Source: Clostridiales bacterium
GTDB taxonomy: Bacteria; Bacillota; Clostridia; Oscillospirales; Oscillospiraceae
DNA: 64,000 bases
NCBI GenBank assembly: GCA_004555705.1
Contig: SFHI01000004.1
Location: 1 to 64,000 of the forward strand
Direction: 5' to 3'
Shown: one piece after another, positions 8,115 to 16,473 of the stretch
Numbering within the stretch: position 1 is the first letter of the stretch
Layout: each line of letters starts with the position of its first letter
Position numbers and translations under genes: made by a program
Notes under the pieces: generated by a model
What the model was told of the DNA's origin: nothing
What the model saw: only the letters and a program-made list of their open reading frames with translations
The model's database searches: none

Positions 8115-9161
8115 TTATAATTTCTCTATTCTGCGCAGCAGCGCGGGCAAAAGCTCCTCATAAGGCAGCTTTTCCGCCTGCTCACCCTTTTCAAAAATCA
8201 TTCCCCAGCCGTCACCGCCGGCAATGCCGATGTCCGCCTCCCGGGCCTCCCCGGGCCCGTTGACAACGCAACCCATTACAGCCACGGTGATGGGCTTTTG
8301 GCAGTCCTTCAGCGCCTGATCCACCTGATTCACCAGACCGATCAGGTCGATCCGGGTTCTCCCGCAGGTGGGGCAGGAAATGATATTCACGCCCTCCTGC
8401 CGCAGCCCGGCAGCCTTCAGGATGTCCTTTGCCGCATAGACCTCCTCCACCGGATCGTCGGTAAGACTGACCCGAATGGTGTCGCCGATTCCGTCCAGAA
8501 GGAGCGCGCCGATGCCCATGGCGGACTTGATCAGTCCCTGCCGGACGGGGCCGGTTTCCGTGACCCCGATGTGAAGGGGATAATCACACCGGCTCCGGAA
8601 TAACCTGGCCGCCTCCACCATGGTGGGAACCCGGGAGGACTTCATGGACACGCAGGTATCGTAAAAGCCCTCTTTTTCCAGCAGCTCCAGGTGCTGGAAG
8701 GCACTCTCCACCAGAGCCTCCGCCGTGGGGTGCCCATACTTTTCCAGAAGCCGTTTGTCCAGGCTCCCTCCGTTGACGCCGATGCGGATGGGAATATGCT
8801 TCTGTCTGCATACCTCCACCACCGCCCGCACCCGGTCCTCCCCGCCGATGTTGCCGGGGTTGATGCGGATTTTGGCCGCACCGGCCTCCGCAGCGGCAAT
8901 GGCCAGCTTGTAGTCAAAGTGAATATCTGCCACCAGCGGCAGCGGGCTTTCCCTGACAATCTGTGCGAAGCCCCTGGCCGCCTCCATATTCGGCACCGCC
9001 AGCCGGGCAATCTGGCAGCCCGCCGCAGCAAGAGCCCGCAGCTGCGCGAGCGAGCCCTCCACATCCGTGGTTTTTGTATTCAGCATGGACTGAATCACCA
9101 CCGGAGCGCCGCCTCCGATGGGAATTCCGCCCACAACAATCTGTCTTGTCATCTGTCTCAT
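8115..9161 (-). CDS. ispG: 4-hydroxy-3-methylbut-2-en-1-yl diphosphate synthase (IspG/GcpE)
   Basis: This 348-residue MEP-pathway enzyme reductively converts MEcPP to HMBPP using a [4Fe-4S] cluster. The N-terminal TIM barrel starts with VGGIPIGGGAPVVIQSM. The cluster ligands are C263 and C266 (SCPTCGRTRIDL) and C298, followed by E305 (MGCVVNGPGEAREADIG). The length is typical of the short bacterial form. The start overlaps the rseP stop by 4 nt, so translation is coupled; an ATG 9 nt further in is an alternative start. It follows rseP and dxr, giving two MEP-pathway steps in the same operon. Confidence 0.97.
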   Translation of the reverse strand: MRQMTRQIVVGGIPIGGGAPVVIQSMLNTKTTDVEGSLAQLRALAAAGCQIARLAVPNMEAARGFAQIVRESPLPLVADIHFDYKLAIAAAEAGAAKIRINPGNIGGEDRVRAVVEVCRQKHIPIRIGVNGGSLDKRLLEKYGHPTAEALVESAFQHLELLEKEGFYDTCVSMKSSRVPTMVEAARLFRSRCDYPLHIGVTETGPVRQGLIKSAMGIGALLLDGIGDTIRVSLTDDPVEEVYAAKDILKAAGLRQEGVNIISCPTCGRTRIDLIGLVNQVDQALKDCQKPITVAVMGCVVNGPGEAREADIGIAGGDGWGMIFEKGEQAEKLPYEELLPALLRRIEKL

Positions 9162-10219
9162 CCTTTTATCAGCACGAAAATATCCTTGAACATAATCAAC
9201 GCCATCAGAGCCAGCAGGAGGATCATTCCGACTCCGTGGAGATAGCCTTCATATTTGGGATTGATTTTTTCATGGGTCGAAGCTTCCACCAGGGTCGTAA
9301 TCAGCAGACACACGATCCTGCCGCCGTCAAGGGCAGGAATCGGAAGCAGATTCATCACAGCCAGGTTAATGGCAATAAATGCGCCGAAAGAAACCAGATT
9401 CATTATCGCGTAATATGTGGTTGCAGAGGCCTCCGCGACCTGAGTCATCTGCTGAACGATCATCACCGGACCGCCTACATCCCGGATCCCCGCCTGTCCG
9501 GTAAGCAGCATCTTCAGGCTCAGACGCACCATCCGAACTATATCCAGCGCCGAATTCCAGACATACTTCACCGTCTCGGTAAAACTCGCGGGAACCTGAG
9601 AAAAAGTGAACCCATAGCGCAGGCTGGTGGAGCCATCCTCATTGGGGAATTCTCCTTTCACCATGGCGAAATCCTTCAGCTCCACCCGCTGACCGTCCCG
9701 CAGGAGCACCAGATCGTGATTCTCTCCCCCATTCAGATTCAGAATCATCTGAAAATCCGAATAGACATAGATCCTTTCCCCGTCCACCTCTAGGATTCTG
9801 TCTCCCTCCTGGACGCCTTTTTCTCCGGCAATGGCGCAGCCCTCTTCGATCTGTGTCACCACGGGCAGAATAAACTGCCGCTCCGTGGAGAAGCAGAGGA
9901 CGAGCAGCACCAACCCTGTCAGAAAGTTCATCAAAGAACCAGCAGCCAGGATAATCAACCGTTTCCACCAGGCGGCACGGTCAAAGGAGCGGGGGTCATC
10001 GCTTCCGCCGTCCTCTCCCTCCATGGCACAGTATCCCCCTACGGGAATGCAGCGAATGGAGTACAGGGTTTCCCCCTTCTGTTTCTTCCAGATAGCCGGG
10101 CCCATAAACATGGAGAACTCATTTACCCGAACTCCGGACAGCTTTGCTGCCACAAAATGCCCCAACTCATGCAGAAAAATCAACAGACTGAACAGCGCAA
10201 TCGCAAAAAGAATGCTCAT
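9158..10219 (-). CDS. rseP: Site-2 metalloprotease RseP/RasP
   Basis: This 353-residue intramembrane zinc protease cleaves membrane-embedded anti-sigma factors and leftover signal peptides. The first membrane segment carries HELGH (H17, E18, H21), the zinc site. A single PDZ domain lies at about 115-190 (EEGCAIAGEKGVQEGDRILEVDGE). NLLPIPALDGG near residue 298 provides the third zinc ligand, followed by the last membrane helices. A GCGAGGAAAA ribosome binding site precedes the ATG. It sits 12 nt downstream of dxr in the conserved cdsA-dxr-rseP-ispG order. Confidence 0.96.
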   Translation of the reverse strand: MSILFAIALFSLLIFLHELGHFVAAKLSGVRVNEFSMFMGPAIWKKQKGETLYSIRCIPVGGYCAMEGEDGGSDDPRSFDRAAWWKRLIILAAGSLMNFLTGLVLLVLCFSTERQFILPVVTQIEEGCAIAGEKGVQEGDRILEVDGERIYVYSDFQMILNLNGGENHDLVLLRDGQRVELKDFAMVKGEFPNEDGSTSLRYGFTFSQVPASFTETVKYVWNSALDIVRMVRLSLKMLLTGQAGIRDVGGPVMIVQQMTQVAEASATTYYAIMNLVSFGAFIAINLAVMNLLPIPALDGGRIVCLLITTLVEASTHEKINPKYEGYLHGVGMILLLALMALIMFKDIFVLIKG

Positions 10220-10231
10220 AGTTTTCCTCGC

Positions 10232-11377
10232 TCATAATTGTTGCACGGCAAGTCGTGCGGCATGATCCGCCGCAAGCACCTGCTCCAGATCGGGTTCTTT
10301 GACAAAAGGAACCCGTTCCACCGCCCCGGATACCAGGCGATAAATATCATAGAATCCGATTTCATCCCGAAGGAACCGGGCCACCGCTTCCTCATTGGCT
10401 CCGTTCATGGCAGGACAAGCCGTTCCGCCTGCCGCGGCGCACTCCCTGGCCAGACGCAGGCAGGGAAACGCGTCCATATCCGGCTTCGCGAAGGTCAGCG
10501 GAGGGCAGGACGTAAGGTCCAGCGGTTCCACAGGGCAAACCGTTCTCTCCGGATAGGTCAGGGCCAGCTGAATGGGAAGGCGCATATCCGGCGTACCCAT
10601 CTGAGCCATCACCGCGCCATCCACAAATTCCACCATGCTGTGCACAATGCTCTGCCGGTGAATGACCACATCCACCTGCTCCAGCGGCATCCGGTACAGC
10701 CGCATGGCCTCGATTACCTCCAGGCCCTTGTTCATCAGGGTGGCACAGTCAATGGTAATTTTGGGTCCCATCTTCCAATTGGGATGCTTCAAAGCATCCG
10801 CCTTGGTCACCGTACGCAGCTGCTCCCTGTCCATTCCGTAGAAGGGTCCGCCGGAGCAGGTCAGAATGATTTTCTTCACTTCCCGGCGGCTGCCGCAGCC
10901 CATCAGGCACTGGAAAATGGCGGAATGCTCCGAATCCACGGGGACAATCTCCGCGCCCCAGCGCTCCGCCTCCTCCATGACAATTTCCCCGGCGCAAACC
11001 AGGGTCTCCTTGTTGGCAAGGCCGATTCGTTTCTTAGCCCGGATGGCCGCCAGCGTGGGCTTCAGCCCCACCATTCCCACGACGGCCGTAATTACACAGT
11101 CCGCCTCCGGGATGGTGGCCGCATCAATCAGCCCCGCTTCCCCCCAACTGACCCGGATGGGCAGGTCCCGGATTTCCTCCGCCAGCTGTTCCGCCGCTTC
11201 CTGGGTTGCCATGACAGCCAGGGAAGGCAGAAACTCCCTGCACTGCCGGGACATCCGCTCCACACTGGTTCCCGCAGTCAGGGCGGCAACGCGCACTTGG
11301 GGAAGCCTCCCTATAATATCCAGGCTCTGCCGGCCGATGGAGCCGGTGGAGCCCAGAATGCTGACAAATTTTACCAT
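10232..11377 (-). CDS. dxr: 1-deoxy-D-xylulose 5-phosphate reductoisomerase
   Basis: This 381-residue enzyme performs the NADPH- and Mn2+-dependent rearrangement of DXP to MEP, the committed step of the non-mevalonate isoprenoid pathway. The N-terminal Rossmann motif is GSTGSIGRQSLDII. The metal and substrate sites are seen in LANKETLVCAGE, VPVDSEHSAIFQCL and the flexible-loop region near KMGPKITIDCATLMNKGLE. The length is normal. The ATG overlaps the end of cdsA (ATGGTAA arrangement), so the genes are coupled; GAGGAAGT serves as ribosome binding site. Confidence 0.97.
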   Translation of the reverse strand: MVKFVSILGSTGSIGRQSLDIIGRLPQVRVAALTAGTSVERMSRQCREFLPSLAVMATQEAAEQLAEEIRDLPIRVSWGEAGLIDAATIPEADCVITAVVGMVGLKPTLAAIRAKKRIGLANKETLVCAGEIVMEEAERWGAEIVPVDSEHSAIFQCLMGCGSRREVKKIILTCSGGPFYGMDREQLRTVTKADALKHPNWKMGPKITIDCATLMNKGLEVIEAMRLYRMPLEQVDVVIHRQSIVHSMVEFVDGAVMAQMGTPDMRLPIQLALTYPERTVCPVEPLDLTSCPPLTFAKPDMDAFPCLRLARECAAAGGTACPAMNGANEEAVARFLRDEIGFYDIYRLVSGAVERVPFVKEPDLEQVLAADHAARLAVQQL

Positions 11378-12192
11378 ACTTCCTCCGCCAGCGGCAGCAG
11401 AATCAGCAGCGACTCCATCAGAGGAGCCACCATCATCATGGAGTCAAACCGATCCAGAATGCCGCCATGTCCGGGAATCAGATTTCCGTAATCCTTAATT
11501 CCGGTCTGCCGTTTGATGATGGAGAAACACAGGTCTCCGAAAACACCCACAGCGGAACCTGCCAGACCGTACAGGATCGCAATGCCGTAGTTAACCCGAT
11601 ACTTTAACGCCAACTGCATGATCAGCCCATAGATGACCATGCCCAGCATGGCGCAGACCAAGCCGCCGGCCACCCCCTCCAGAGTTTTGTTCGGGCTGAC
11701 CACGGGGGCCAGCTTATGCTTTCCGAATTTGAGTCCGGCAAAATATGCTCCCGCATCCGAGAGAAACGCCACCACAAAGGGGATCATGATCACTTCTCTG
11801 CCGTTGTACATCACCAGAATCCGAATCAGAGCACCCAGCAGATAAGGAACCACCACGCCGGCCACATAGCACATGGAAATCATCTCAAACCGGACCTTCA
11901 CATGGTTCGCCATCATCTCCGCGAACAGCAGGATGGAAAAGACCATCAGTCCGATCATGGCATAGGCATGAATCGCGCCGAAGTAACTCCACATCCCGAT
12001 GGCAGCCGCCATCACGCAGCAGTAAATCACCAGCCGGAGATGTCGCACCAGCTTGGTTCTGTACAGAAGCTCATAGGCGGCAATTGCCAAAAGCAGCGAA
12101 AAGACAATCGCGGCTACAATTTCAGGTGCCACAAGCACCAATAGCAGCAGAATTGGGACCAGCACAGCCGCGGCGATAATGCGTGTTTTCAT
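11371..12192 (-). CDS. cdsA: Phosphatidate cytidylyltransferase (CDP-diacylglycerol synthase)
   Basis: This 273-residue multi-spanning enzyme makes CDP-diacylglycerol from phosphatidate and CTP in the cytoplasmic membrane. Seven to eight hydrophobic segments are visible, and the C-terminal signature KRQTGIKDYGNLIPGHGGILDR fits the CDP-DAG synthase pattern (split here: K-R-x4-K-D, then PGHGG and DR). The frame is open far upstream into uppS, but the ATG at 12192 (KTRIIAAAVLVP) is chosen because it lies 5 nt after the uppS stop and begins the first membrane helix as in homologues. It overlaps dxr at its 3' end. Confidence 0.95.
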   Translation of the reverse strand: MKTRIIAAAVLVPILLLLVLVAPEIVAAIVFSLLLAIAAYELLYRTKLVRHLRLVIYCCVMAAAIGMWSYFGAIHAYAMIGLMVFSILLFAEMMANHVKVRFEMISMCYVAGVVVPYLLGALIRILVMYNGREVIMIPFVVAFLSDAGAYFAGLKFGKHKLAPVVSPNKTLEGVAGGLVCAMLGMVIYGLIMQLALKYRVNYGIAILYGLAGSAVGVFGDLCFSIIKRQTGIKDYGNLIPGHGGILDRFDSMMMVAPLMESLLILLPLAEEVW

Positions 12193-12197
12193 TCTCT

Positions 12198-12917
12198 TTA
12201 TGTCCCCCCAAAGCGGCGGTTGCGCCGATGATATTCCTCGATAGCCTGATCCAAATCCTTGGGTGTAAAATCCGGCCAAAGTACATTCATAAATACATAC
12301 TCCGAATAAGCTGACTGCCACAGCAGGAAATTGCTGGTACGCTTTTCCCCGGACGGACGGATAATCAGCTCCGGGTCCGGAACTCCCGAAGAGTAAAGGT
12401 ACTCCGAAAAGACCTCCTCCGTCAGCTCCTCCGGAGCCCGTTTGCCCTCTGCCACCTCCTGGCAGAAGGCTCTGGCGGCCCGGACGATCTCATCCCTGCC
12501 GCCGTAATTCAGGCAGAAATTTACCTGAACATCATATTCCTCCGACCTTCTCTCCGCGTCGAGGCAGAGCCGGCGCAATTCCGGAGTCAGGCGGCTCAGG
12601 TCGCCGAAGAAGCGGAACCGGACCCGGTTCTTTTCCATATCCGCCAAAGCCTCCACAAGATAGCGGTGCAGGAGCTTCATGATACCCGCCACTTCCTCCT
12701 GGGAACGCCGCCAGTTTTCCGTGGAGAACGCGTAAACCGTCAGATACTCCACGCCCAGGGTCCGGCAATAATTGGCAATCCGCCGGAAGCTCTCCGCTCC
12801 GGCGGCGTGTCCCGCAGTTCTCGGGAGCCCGCGTTTTTTGGCCCAGCGTCCATTACCATCCATAATGATGGCAATATGTCTGGGAGGAGGCAGCTGATTC
12901 GTATCAGAAAGCGCCAA
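12198..12917 (-). CDS. uppS: Undecaprenyl diphosphate synthase (isoprenyl transferase)
   Basis: This 239-residue cis-prenyltransferase elongates farnesyl diphosphate with isopentenyl diphosphate to C55-PP, the wall-glycan carrier lipid. IAIIMDGNGRWAKKRG holds the catalytic D20, YLTVYAFSTENWRR follows, and the C-terminal LIIRPSGEKRTSNFLLWQ and WPDF motifs bind diphosphate. The annotated start is TTG at 12917 with AGAGGTG upstream; homologues begin at a similar distance before the catalytic Asp. The 295-bp gap to frr holds a long hairpin element and a 13-bp palindrome, so it is either read through from pyrH or has an unseen promoter. Confidence 0.96.
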   Translation of the reverse strand: MALSDTNQLPPPRHIAIIMDGNGRWAKKRGLPRTAGHAAGAESFRRIANYCRTLGVEYLTVYAFSTENWRRSQEEVAGIMKLLHRYLVEALADMEKNRVRFRFFGDLSRLTPELRRLCLDAERRSEEYDVQVNFCLNYGGRDEIVRAARAFCQEVAEGKRAPEELTEEVFSEYLYSSGVPDPELIIRPSGEKRTSNFLLWQSAYSEYVFMNVLWPDFTPKDLDQAIEEYHRRNRRFGGT

Positions 12918-12937
12918 AGGAACACACCTCTTTCTAT

Positions 12938-13100
12938 GGGCGACCTCTAAAAATTACTTTTGGTGTTTTGGGCGAGAGATTTTGTTCCAGCAAAAATTTT
13001 GGAAAGGCCGGAATACTTGGTGTATTGCAGACTTTTCAAAACGCATTGTTGGGAAAAAAGATCCGTCCAAAACCCAAAAGGGTAGTTTTCAGAGGTGCCC
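12938..13100. repeat. 163-bp full-length hairpin element, copy 1
   Basis: The left end GGGCGACCTCTAAAAA is inverted at the right end TTTTCAGAGGTGCCC, and the two halves stay roughly complementary all the way to a central AATAC-TTGGT-GTATT hairpin. A second copy with many substitutions but the same length lies at 43638-43801. It holds no coding capacity. It sits between frr and uppS inside an otherwise tight operon, with TAT on both flanks as a possible short target duplication. Confidence 0.75.
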
Positions 13101-13161
13101 TATGGATAATAAACAAGGGAAGCCCTGAATAAACCGTCAGATCCATTCAGAGGTTCCCAAG

Positions 13162-13190
13162 CCATTGGGGGCGCCCCGCGCCCCCAATGG
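13162..13190. other. Perfect 13-bp palindromic hairpin between frr and uppS
   Basis: CCATTGGGGGCGC and its exact complement are separated by only CCC. It lies 22 bp past the frr stop. There is no T tract on the minus strand, so it is not a classic intrinsic terminator; it could be an mRNA-processing or stabilising hairpin, or a partial terminator. Confidence 0.6.
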
Positions 13191-13212
13191 TTCGCTTTCA
13201 GAAACTCCCGGC

Positions 13213-13767
13213 TCAGATTGCCATCAGTTCCTTTTCCTTGGCTGCCAGGGCCGTATCCACCTTCTTGATATACTTATCCAGCATATCCTGCAGGTCCTTT
13301 TCCGCCTTCTTCTGATCGTCCTCCGTAATCTCGGAGTTTTTCTTCAGCTTCTTGACATAGTCCATACCGTCCCGGCGAATGTTGCGCATGGCAACCTTGG
13401 CCTCCTCAGCATATTTCTTGACCTGCTTGGTCAGGTCCCGGCGGCGCTCCTCCGTCAGCTGGGGGAACACCAGGCGGATCACCCGTCCGTCATTCTGGGG
13501 GTTGATGCCCAGGTCCGAGGTAAGGATCGCCTTCTGAATATCCTTCAGCAGCTTCGAGTCCCAGGGCTGAATCACCAGGGTGCGTGCATCCGGGGAAGAA
13601 ATGGTAGCCACACCGTTCAGGGGCGTTTCACTTCCATAGTATTGCACGCAAATCCGGTCCAGAACCTTGGCGTTGGCCCGGCCGGCCCGCACCGCGTCAA
13701 ATTCCTCCGCCAGATGATCCAGGGTCCTGTCCATTTTCCGGCTGTATTCCTTAAAGTCCACGCTCAT
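13213..13767 (-). CDS. frr: Ribosome recycling factor
   Basis: This 184-residue RRF releases 70S ribosomes from mRNA after termination, together with EF-G. The three-helix-bundle domain carries the diagnostic VRAGRANAKVLDRI near residues 26-39 and LTEERRRDLTKQVKK with NIRRDG at 109-135. The N-terminal DFKEYSRKMDRTLDHL and the lysine-rich C-terminal helix match family architecture and length. AAGGAGGAATCGAAT precedes the ATG. It follows pyrH by 13 nt in the standard pyrH-frr order. Confidence 0.97.
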   Translation of the reverse strand: MSVDFKEYSRKMDRTLDHLAEEFDAVRAGRANAKVLDRICVQYYGSETPLNGVATISSPDARTLVIQPWDSKLLKDIQKAILTSDLGINPQNDGRVIRLVFPQLTEERRRDLTKQVKKYAEEAKVAMRNIRRDGMDYVKKLKKNSEITEDDQKKAEKDLQDMLDKYIKKVDTALAAKEKELMAI

Positions 13768-13780
13768 ATTCGATTCCTCC

Positions 13781-14503
13781 TTAGAATTTGTTTTTCACAG
13801 TGGTGCCGATTTGCTCTCCGCGAACCACACGGACAATGCTTTTTTCCTCGTCCAGGCCGAAGCAGACCATGGTCATATCATTGTCCATTGCCAAGGCCAT
13901 GGCGGTAATATCGGTGGCCTTCAGATTCTTTGCAAGGGCCTCCGCATATGTAAGGTTGGTGTAGCGCACTGCGTTGGGGTCTTTGGCGGGGTCGGCGGAA
14001 TAGATGGCGTCCACATTTTTGGCCATCAGGATGGCATCCGCCTCAATTTCCACGCCCCGGAGCACCGCGCCGGTGTCCGTGGAGAAATAGGGATTCCCGG
14101 TTCCAGCCGCGAAAAGAACCACCTTCCCCTCATTCAGGTACCGCTCCGCAGTATCCCGGGTGAAGTATTCCGTGAACTTATTCATCTCCACGGCGCTGAG
14201 CACTCTGGCGTCCAGACCATGTTTTTCCAGGGCATCTGCCACGGCGATGGCATTCATCACAGTGCCCAGCATTCCCATGGCATCGGCGTGGGAGCGCTGC
14301 ATCTTGTCGGCACCGTCCTTCACACCCCGCCAGAAATTGCCCGCGCCGATCACCAGGCCGATCTGAACGCCAAGCTCCACGCATTCCTTAATGGAATCGC
14401 AAAGCGCGTTGACAATGGAAAAATCCAAACCTCTCCGCGCGTCCCCGGCCAGGGCCTCGCCGCTGACCTTCAGCAGGACGCGCTTATATTTCACTTCAGG
14501 CAA
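13781..14503 (-). CDS. pyrH: UMP kinase
   Basis: This 240-residue bacterial UMP kinase phosphorylates UMP to UDP with ATP; the family is hexameric and allosterically controlled by GTP and UTP. Motifs include RVLLKVSGEALAGD at the N-terminus, GLVIGAGNFWRG near residues 53-64, the phosphate-binding AAGTGNPYFSTDT near 130-142, and the late KNVDAIYSADPAKDP. A TTG start is used, preceded by AAAGGAG at about 9 nt. It is the first gene of the operon, with its own promoter; rpsB and tsf, which often precede it, are absent here. Confidence 0.97.
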   Translation of the reverse strand: MPEVKYKRVLLKVSGEALAGDARRGLDFSIVNALCDSIKECVELGVQIGLVIGAGNFWRGVKDGADKMQRSHADAMGMLGTVMNAIAVADALEKHGLDARVLSAVEMNKFTEYFTRDTAERYLNEGKVVLFAAGTGNPYFSTDTGAVLRGVEIEADAILMAKNVDAIYSADPAKDPNAVRYTNLTYAEALAKNLKATDITAMALAMDNDMTMVCFGLDEEKSIVRVVRGEQIGTTVKNKF

Positions 14504-14539
14504 AGATCGTCACTCCTTTTGCTTTTCATATCCTTTCCT

Positions 14540-14568
14540 ATTCTAATATAATTCAGCCAAATTGACAA
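14540..14568 (-). promoter_or_regulatory. Sigma-A promoter of the pyrH-polC operon
   Basis: The minus strand shows TTGTCA (14563-14568), a 17-bp spacer and TAGAAT (14540-14545), 36 bp before the pyrH start. The surrounding DNA is AT-rich. Confidence 0.65.
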
Positions 14569-14682
14569 CCATAAAATTTAAGAATTCTTAATTTGTTTTT
14601 GAATATTTTACGATTTACGATTTCTGTACACTTTCTACACATATTTCCATTTTGAAAAAAAGGATTCTGGCTGGAATATCGG

Positions 14683-14711
14683 TTGAAAAAAATGTGCCTA
14701 TGGGATATAAT
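14683..14711 (+). promoter_or_regulatory. Sigma-A promoter of glnS
   Basis: TTGAAA (14683-14688), a 17-bp spacer and a perfect TATAAT (14706-14711) precede the glnS ATG by 42 bp. No T-box leader fits in this short interval. Confidence 0.75.
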
Positions 14712-14753
14712 GGCATATTATTGGAAACCTGAAATCAAGAGGAGATGGTATCA

Positions 14754-16433
14754 ATGGCTGAAATCACCGAGAGCAAAAATTTCATCCACGCGTTTATCGA
14801 CGAGGACATCGCCGAGGGCGGGCGCTACGCCGGCCAGACGGTGCATACCCGGTTCCCCCCGGAACCCAACGGCTATCTGCACATCGGCCACTGCAAGGCC
14901 CTGATCATCGATTTCGGCACTGCGGAGAAGTACGGCGGTCTGTGCAATCTCCGGATGGACGATACCAACCCCACGAAAGAGGACGTGGAGTTCGTGGAGG
15001 CCATCAAGGAGGACATCCACTGGCTGGGCTTCGACTGGGGCGACCGGTTCTACTATGGCTCCGACTACTTTGAGAAGGACTATGAGTACGCCGTGGAGCT
15101 GATTCAGAAGGGGCTTGCCTATGTCTGCGAGCTGACTCCCGAGCAGTTCAAGGAGTACCGCGGAGACCTGAACACCCCCGCCATCTCCCCCTACCGGGAC
15201 CGTCCTATTGCCGAGAGCCTGGACCTGTTCCGTCGGATGCGCGACGGAGAGTTTGAGGACAACCGCTACACCCTCCGGGCCAAGATTGACCTGGCTTCCG
15301 GCAACTTCAATATGCGTGACCCGGTCATCTACCGGATTCGGCATATGCACCACCACCGCCAGGGGGACAAGTGGTGCATCTACCCCATGTATGACTTCGC
15401 CCACCCCATTCAGGACGCGCTGGAGGGGATAACCCACTCCCTGTGCTCCCTTGAATTCGAGAATCACCGGCCCCTGTACAACTGGGTGGTGGAAAATGTC
15501 TCCGTCCCCCACCATCCCCGTCAGATCGAGTTTGCCCGTCTGGGCATCGACCACACCGTGCTGAGCAAGCGGAAGCTGCGGGCCCTTGTGGAGAACGGCT
15601 ATGTCTCCGGCTGGGACGATCCCCGGATGCCCACCCTCTGCGGCCTGCGCCGCCGGGGCTATACTCCCGCTTCCATTCGGAACTTCTGCGAGCGGGTGGG
15701 CGTGGCCAAGTCCCCCAACACCATTCCCTACGCTTTCCTGGAGTTCTGCCTGCGGGAGGACCTGAACGAAACCGCCCAGCGGGTCATGGCGGTGCTGAAG
15801 CCTGTGAAGCTCACCATCACCAACTATCCCGAGGGCAAGTCCGAGCTGGTCACCGTGGAGAATAACCCCAACCATCCCGAGGATGGCACCCGGGAGGTCA
15901 GCTTCTCCCGGAATCTGTGGATTGAGGCGGATGATTTCCTTGCCGAGCCCATTCCCAAATACAAGCGCCTCTACCCCAACGGACCGGAGTGCCGCCTGAA
16001 GGGTGCCTACCTCATCCAGTGCACCGGCTGCGTGACCGATGAAAACGGAAATGTCACCGAGGTGCTGGCCACCTACGATCCCGAATCCCGGGGAGGCGAT
16101 CCCGCCGACGGCCGGAAGGTCAAGGGCGCTACCATTCATTGGGTGGATGCCGAAAACTGCTGTGACGCAGAAGTTCGGCAGTATGAAAACCTTTTTGACG
16201 ATCCCGATCCTGACGCCTCCGGCAAGGATTTCCTCAGCTGCCTGAACCCCCATTCCCTGGAGGTGCTCACCGGCTGCAAGGTGGAGGCTGCCCTCCGGGA
16301 GGCAAAGGCTCCCGCCTCCTATCAGTTCATGCGCCTGGGCTACTTCTGCCCCGACAGCAAGGACTGCACACCCGATCACCTCGTATTCAACCGCTCCGTC
16401 AGCCTGAAGGACAGCTTCAAGCCCGGCAAATAA
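14754..16433 (+). CDS. glnS: Glutaminyl-tRNA synthetase
   Basis: This 559-residue class I aminoacyl-tRNA synthetase charges tRNA-Gln directly. The HIGH-type motif is PPEPNGYLHIGHCKA (near residue 35) and the KMSKS-type loop is VLSKRKL; the C-terminal half is the GlnRS anticodon-binding beta-barrel pair. Features such as LRMDDTNPTKEDVEFV and HHHRQGDKWCIYPMYDFAH are characteristic of GlnRS rather than GluRS. The ATG at 14754 is preferred because GAGGAG (to 14744) is correctly spaced; the earlier ATG at 14745 abuts that site. It is monocistronic, with its own promoter and terminator. Confidence 0.97.
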   Translation: MAEITESKNFIHAFIDEDIAEGGRYAGQTVHTRFPPEPNGYLHIGHCKALIIDFGTAEKYGGLCNLRMDDTNPTKEDVEFVEAIKEDIHWLGFDWGDRFYYGSDYFEKDYEYAVELIQKGLAYVCELTPEQFKEYRGDLNTPAISPYRDRPIAESLDLFRRMRDGEFEDNRYTLRAKIDLASGNFNMRDPVIYRIRHMHHHRQGDKWCIYPMYDFAHPIQDALEGITHSLCSLEFENHRPLYNWVVENVSVPHHPRQIEFARLGIDHTVLSKRKLRALVENGYVSGWDDPRMPTLCGLRRRGYTPASIRNFCERVGVAKSPNTIPYAFLEFCLREDLNETAQRVMAVLKPVKLTITNYPEGKSELVTVENNPNHPEDGTREVSFSRNLWIEADDFLAEPIPKYKRLYPNGPECRLKGAYLIQCTGCVTDENGNVTEVLATYDPESRGGDPADGRKVKGATIHWVDAENCCDAEVRQYENLFDDPDPDASGKDFLSCLNPHSLEVLTGCKVEAALREAKAPASYQFMRLGYFCPDSKDCTPDHLVFNRSVSLKDSFKPGK

Positions 16434-16437
16434 CATC

Positions 16438-16466
16438 GCAGCCCACCGCGGAAAGCGGTGGGCTGC
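16438..16466 (+). terminator. Intrinsic terminator of glnS
   Basis: Perfect 12-bp arms GCAGCCCACCGC/GCGGTGGGCTGC with loop GGAAA begin 5 bp past the stop and are followed by TTCTCATT. It also faces the convergent kinase-like gene. Confidence 0.8.
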
Positions 16467-16473
16467 TTCTCAT

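Noticed and set aside
14520..14753. T-box leader for glnS, and similarly for asnS
   Set aside because: Promoter-to-start distances are about 40 and 33 bp, and no T-box consensus (TGGNACCGCG) is seen.
14751..16436. Minus-strand open frame covering all of glnS
   Set aside because: Full-length GlnRS with promoter and terminator lies on the plus strand; the mirror frame is a shadow.
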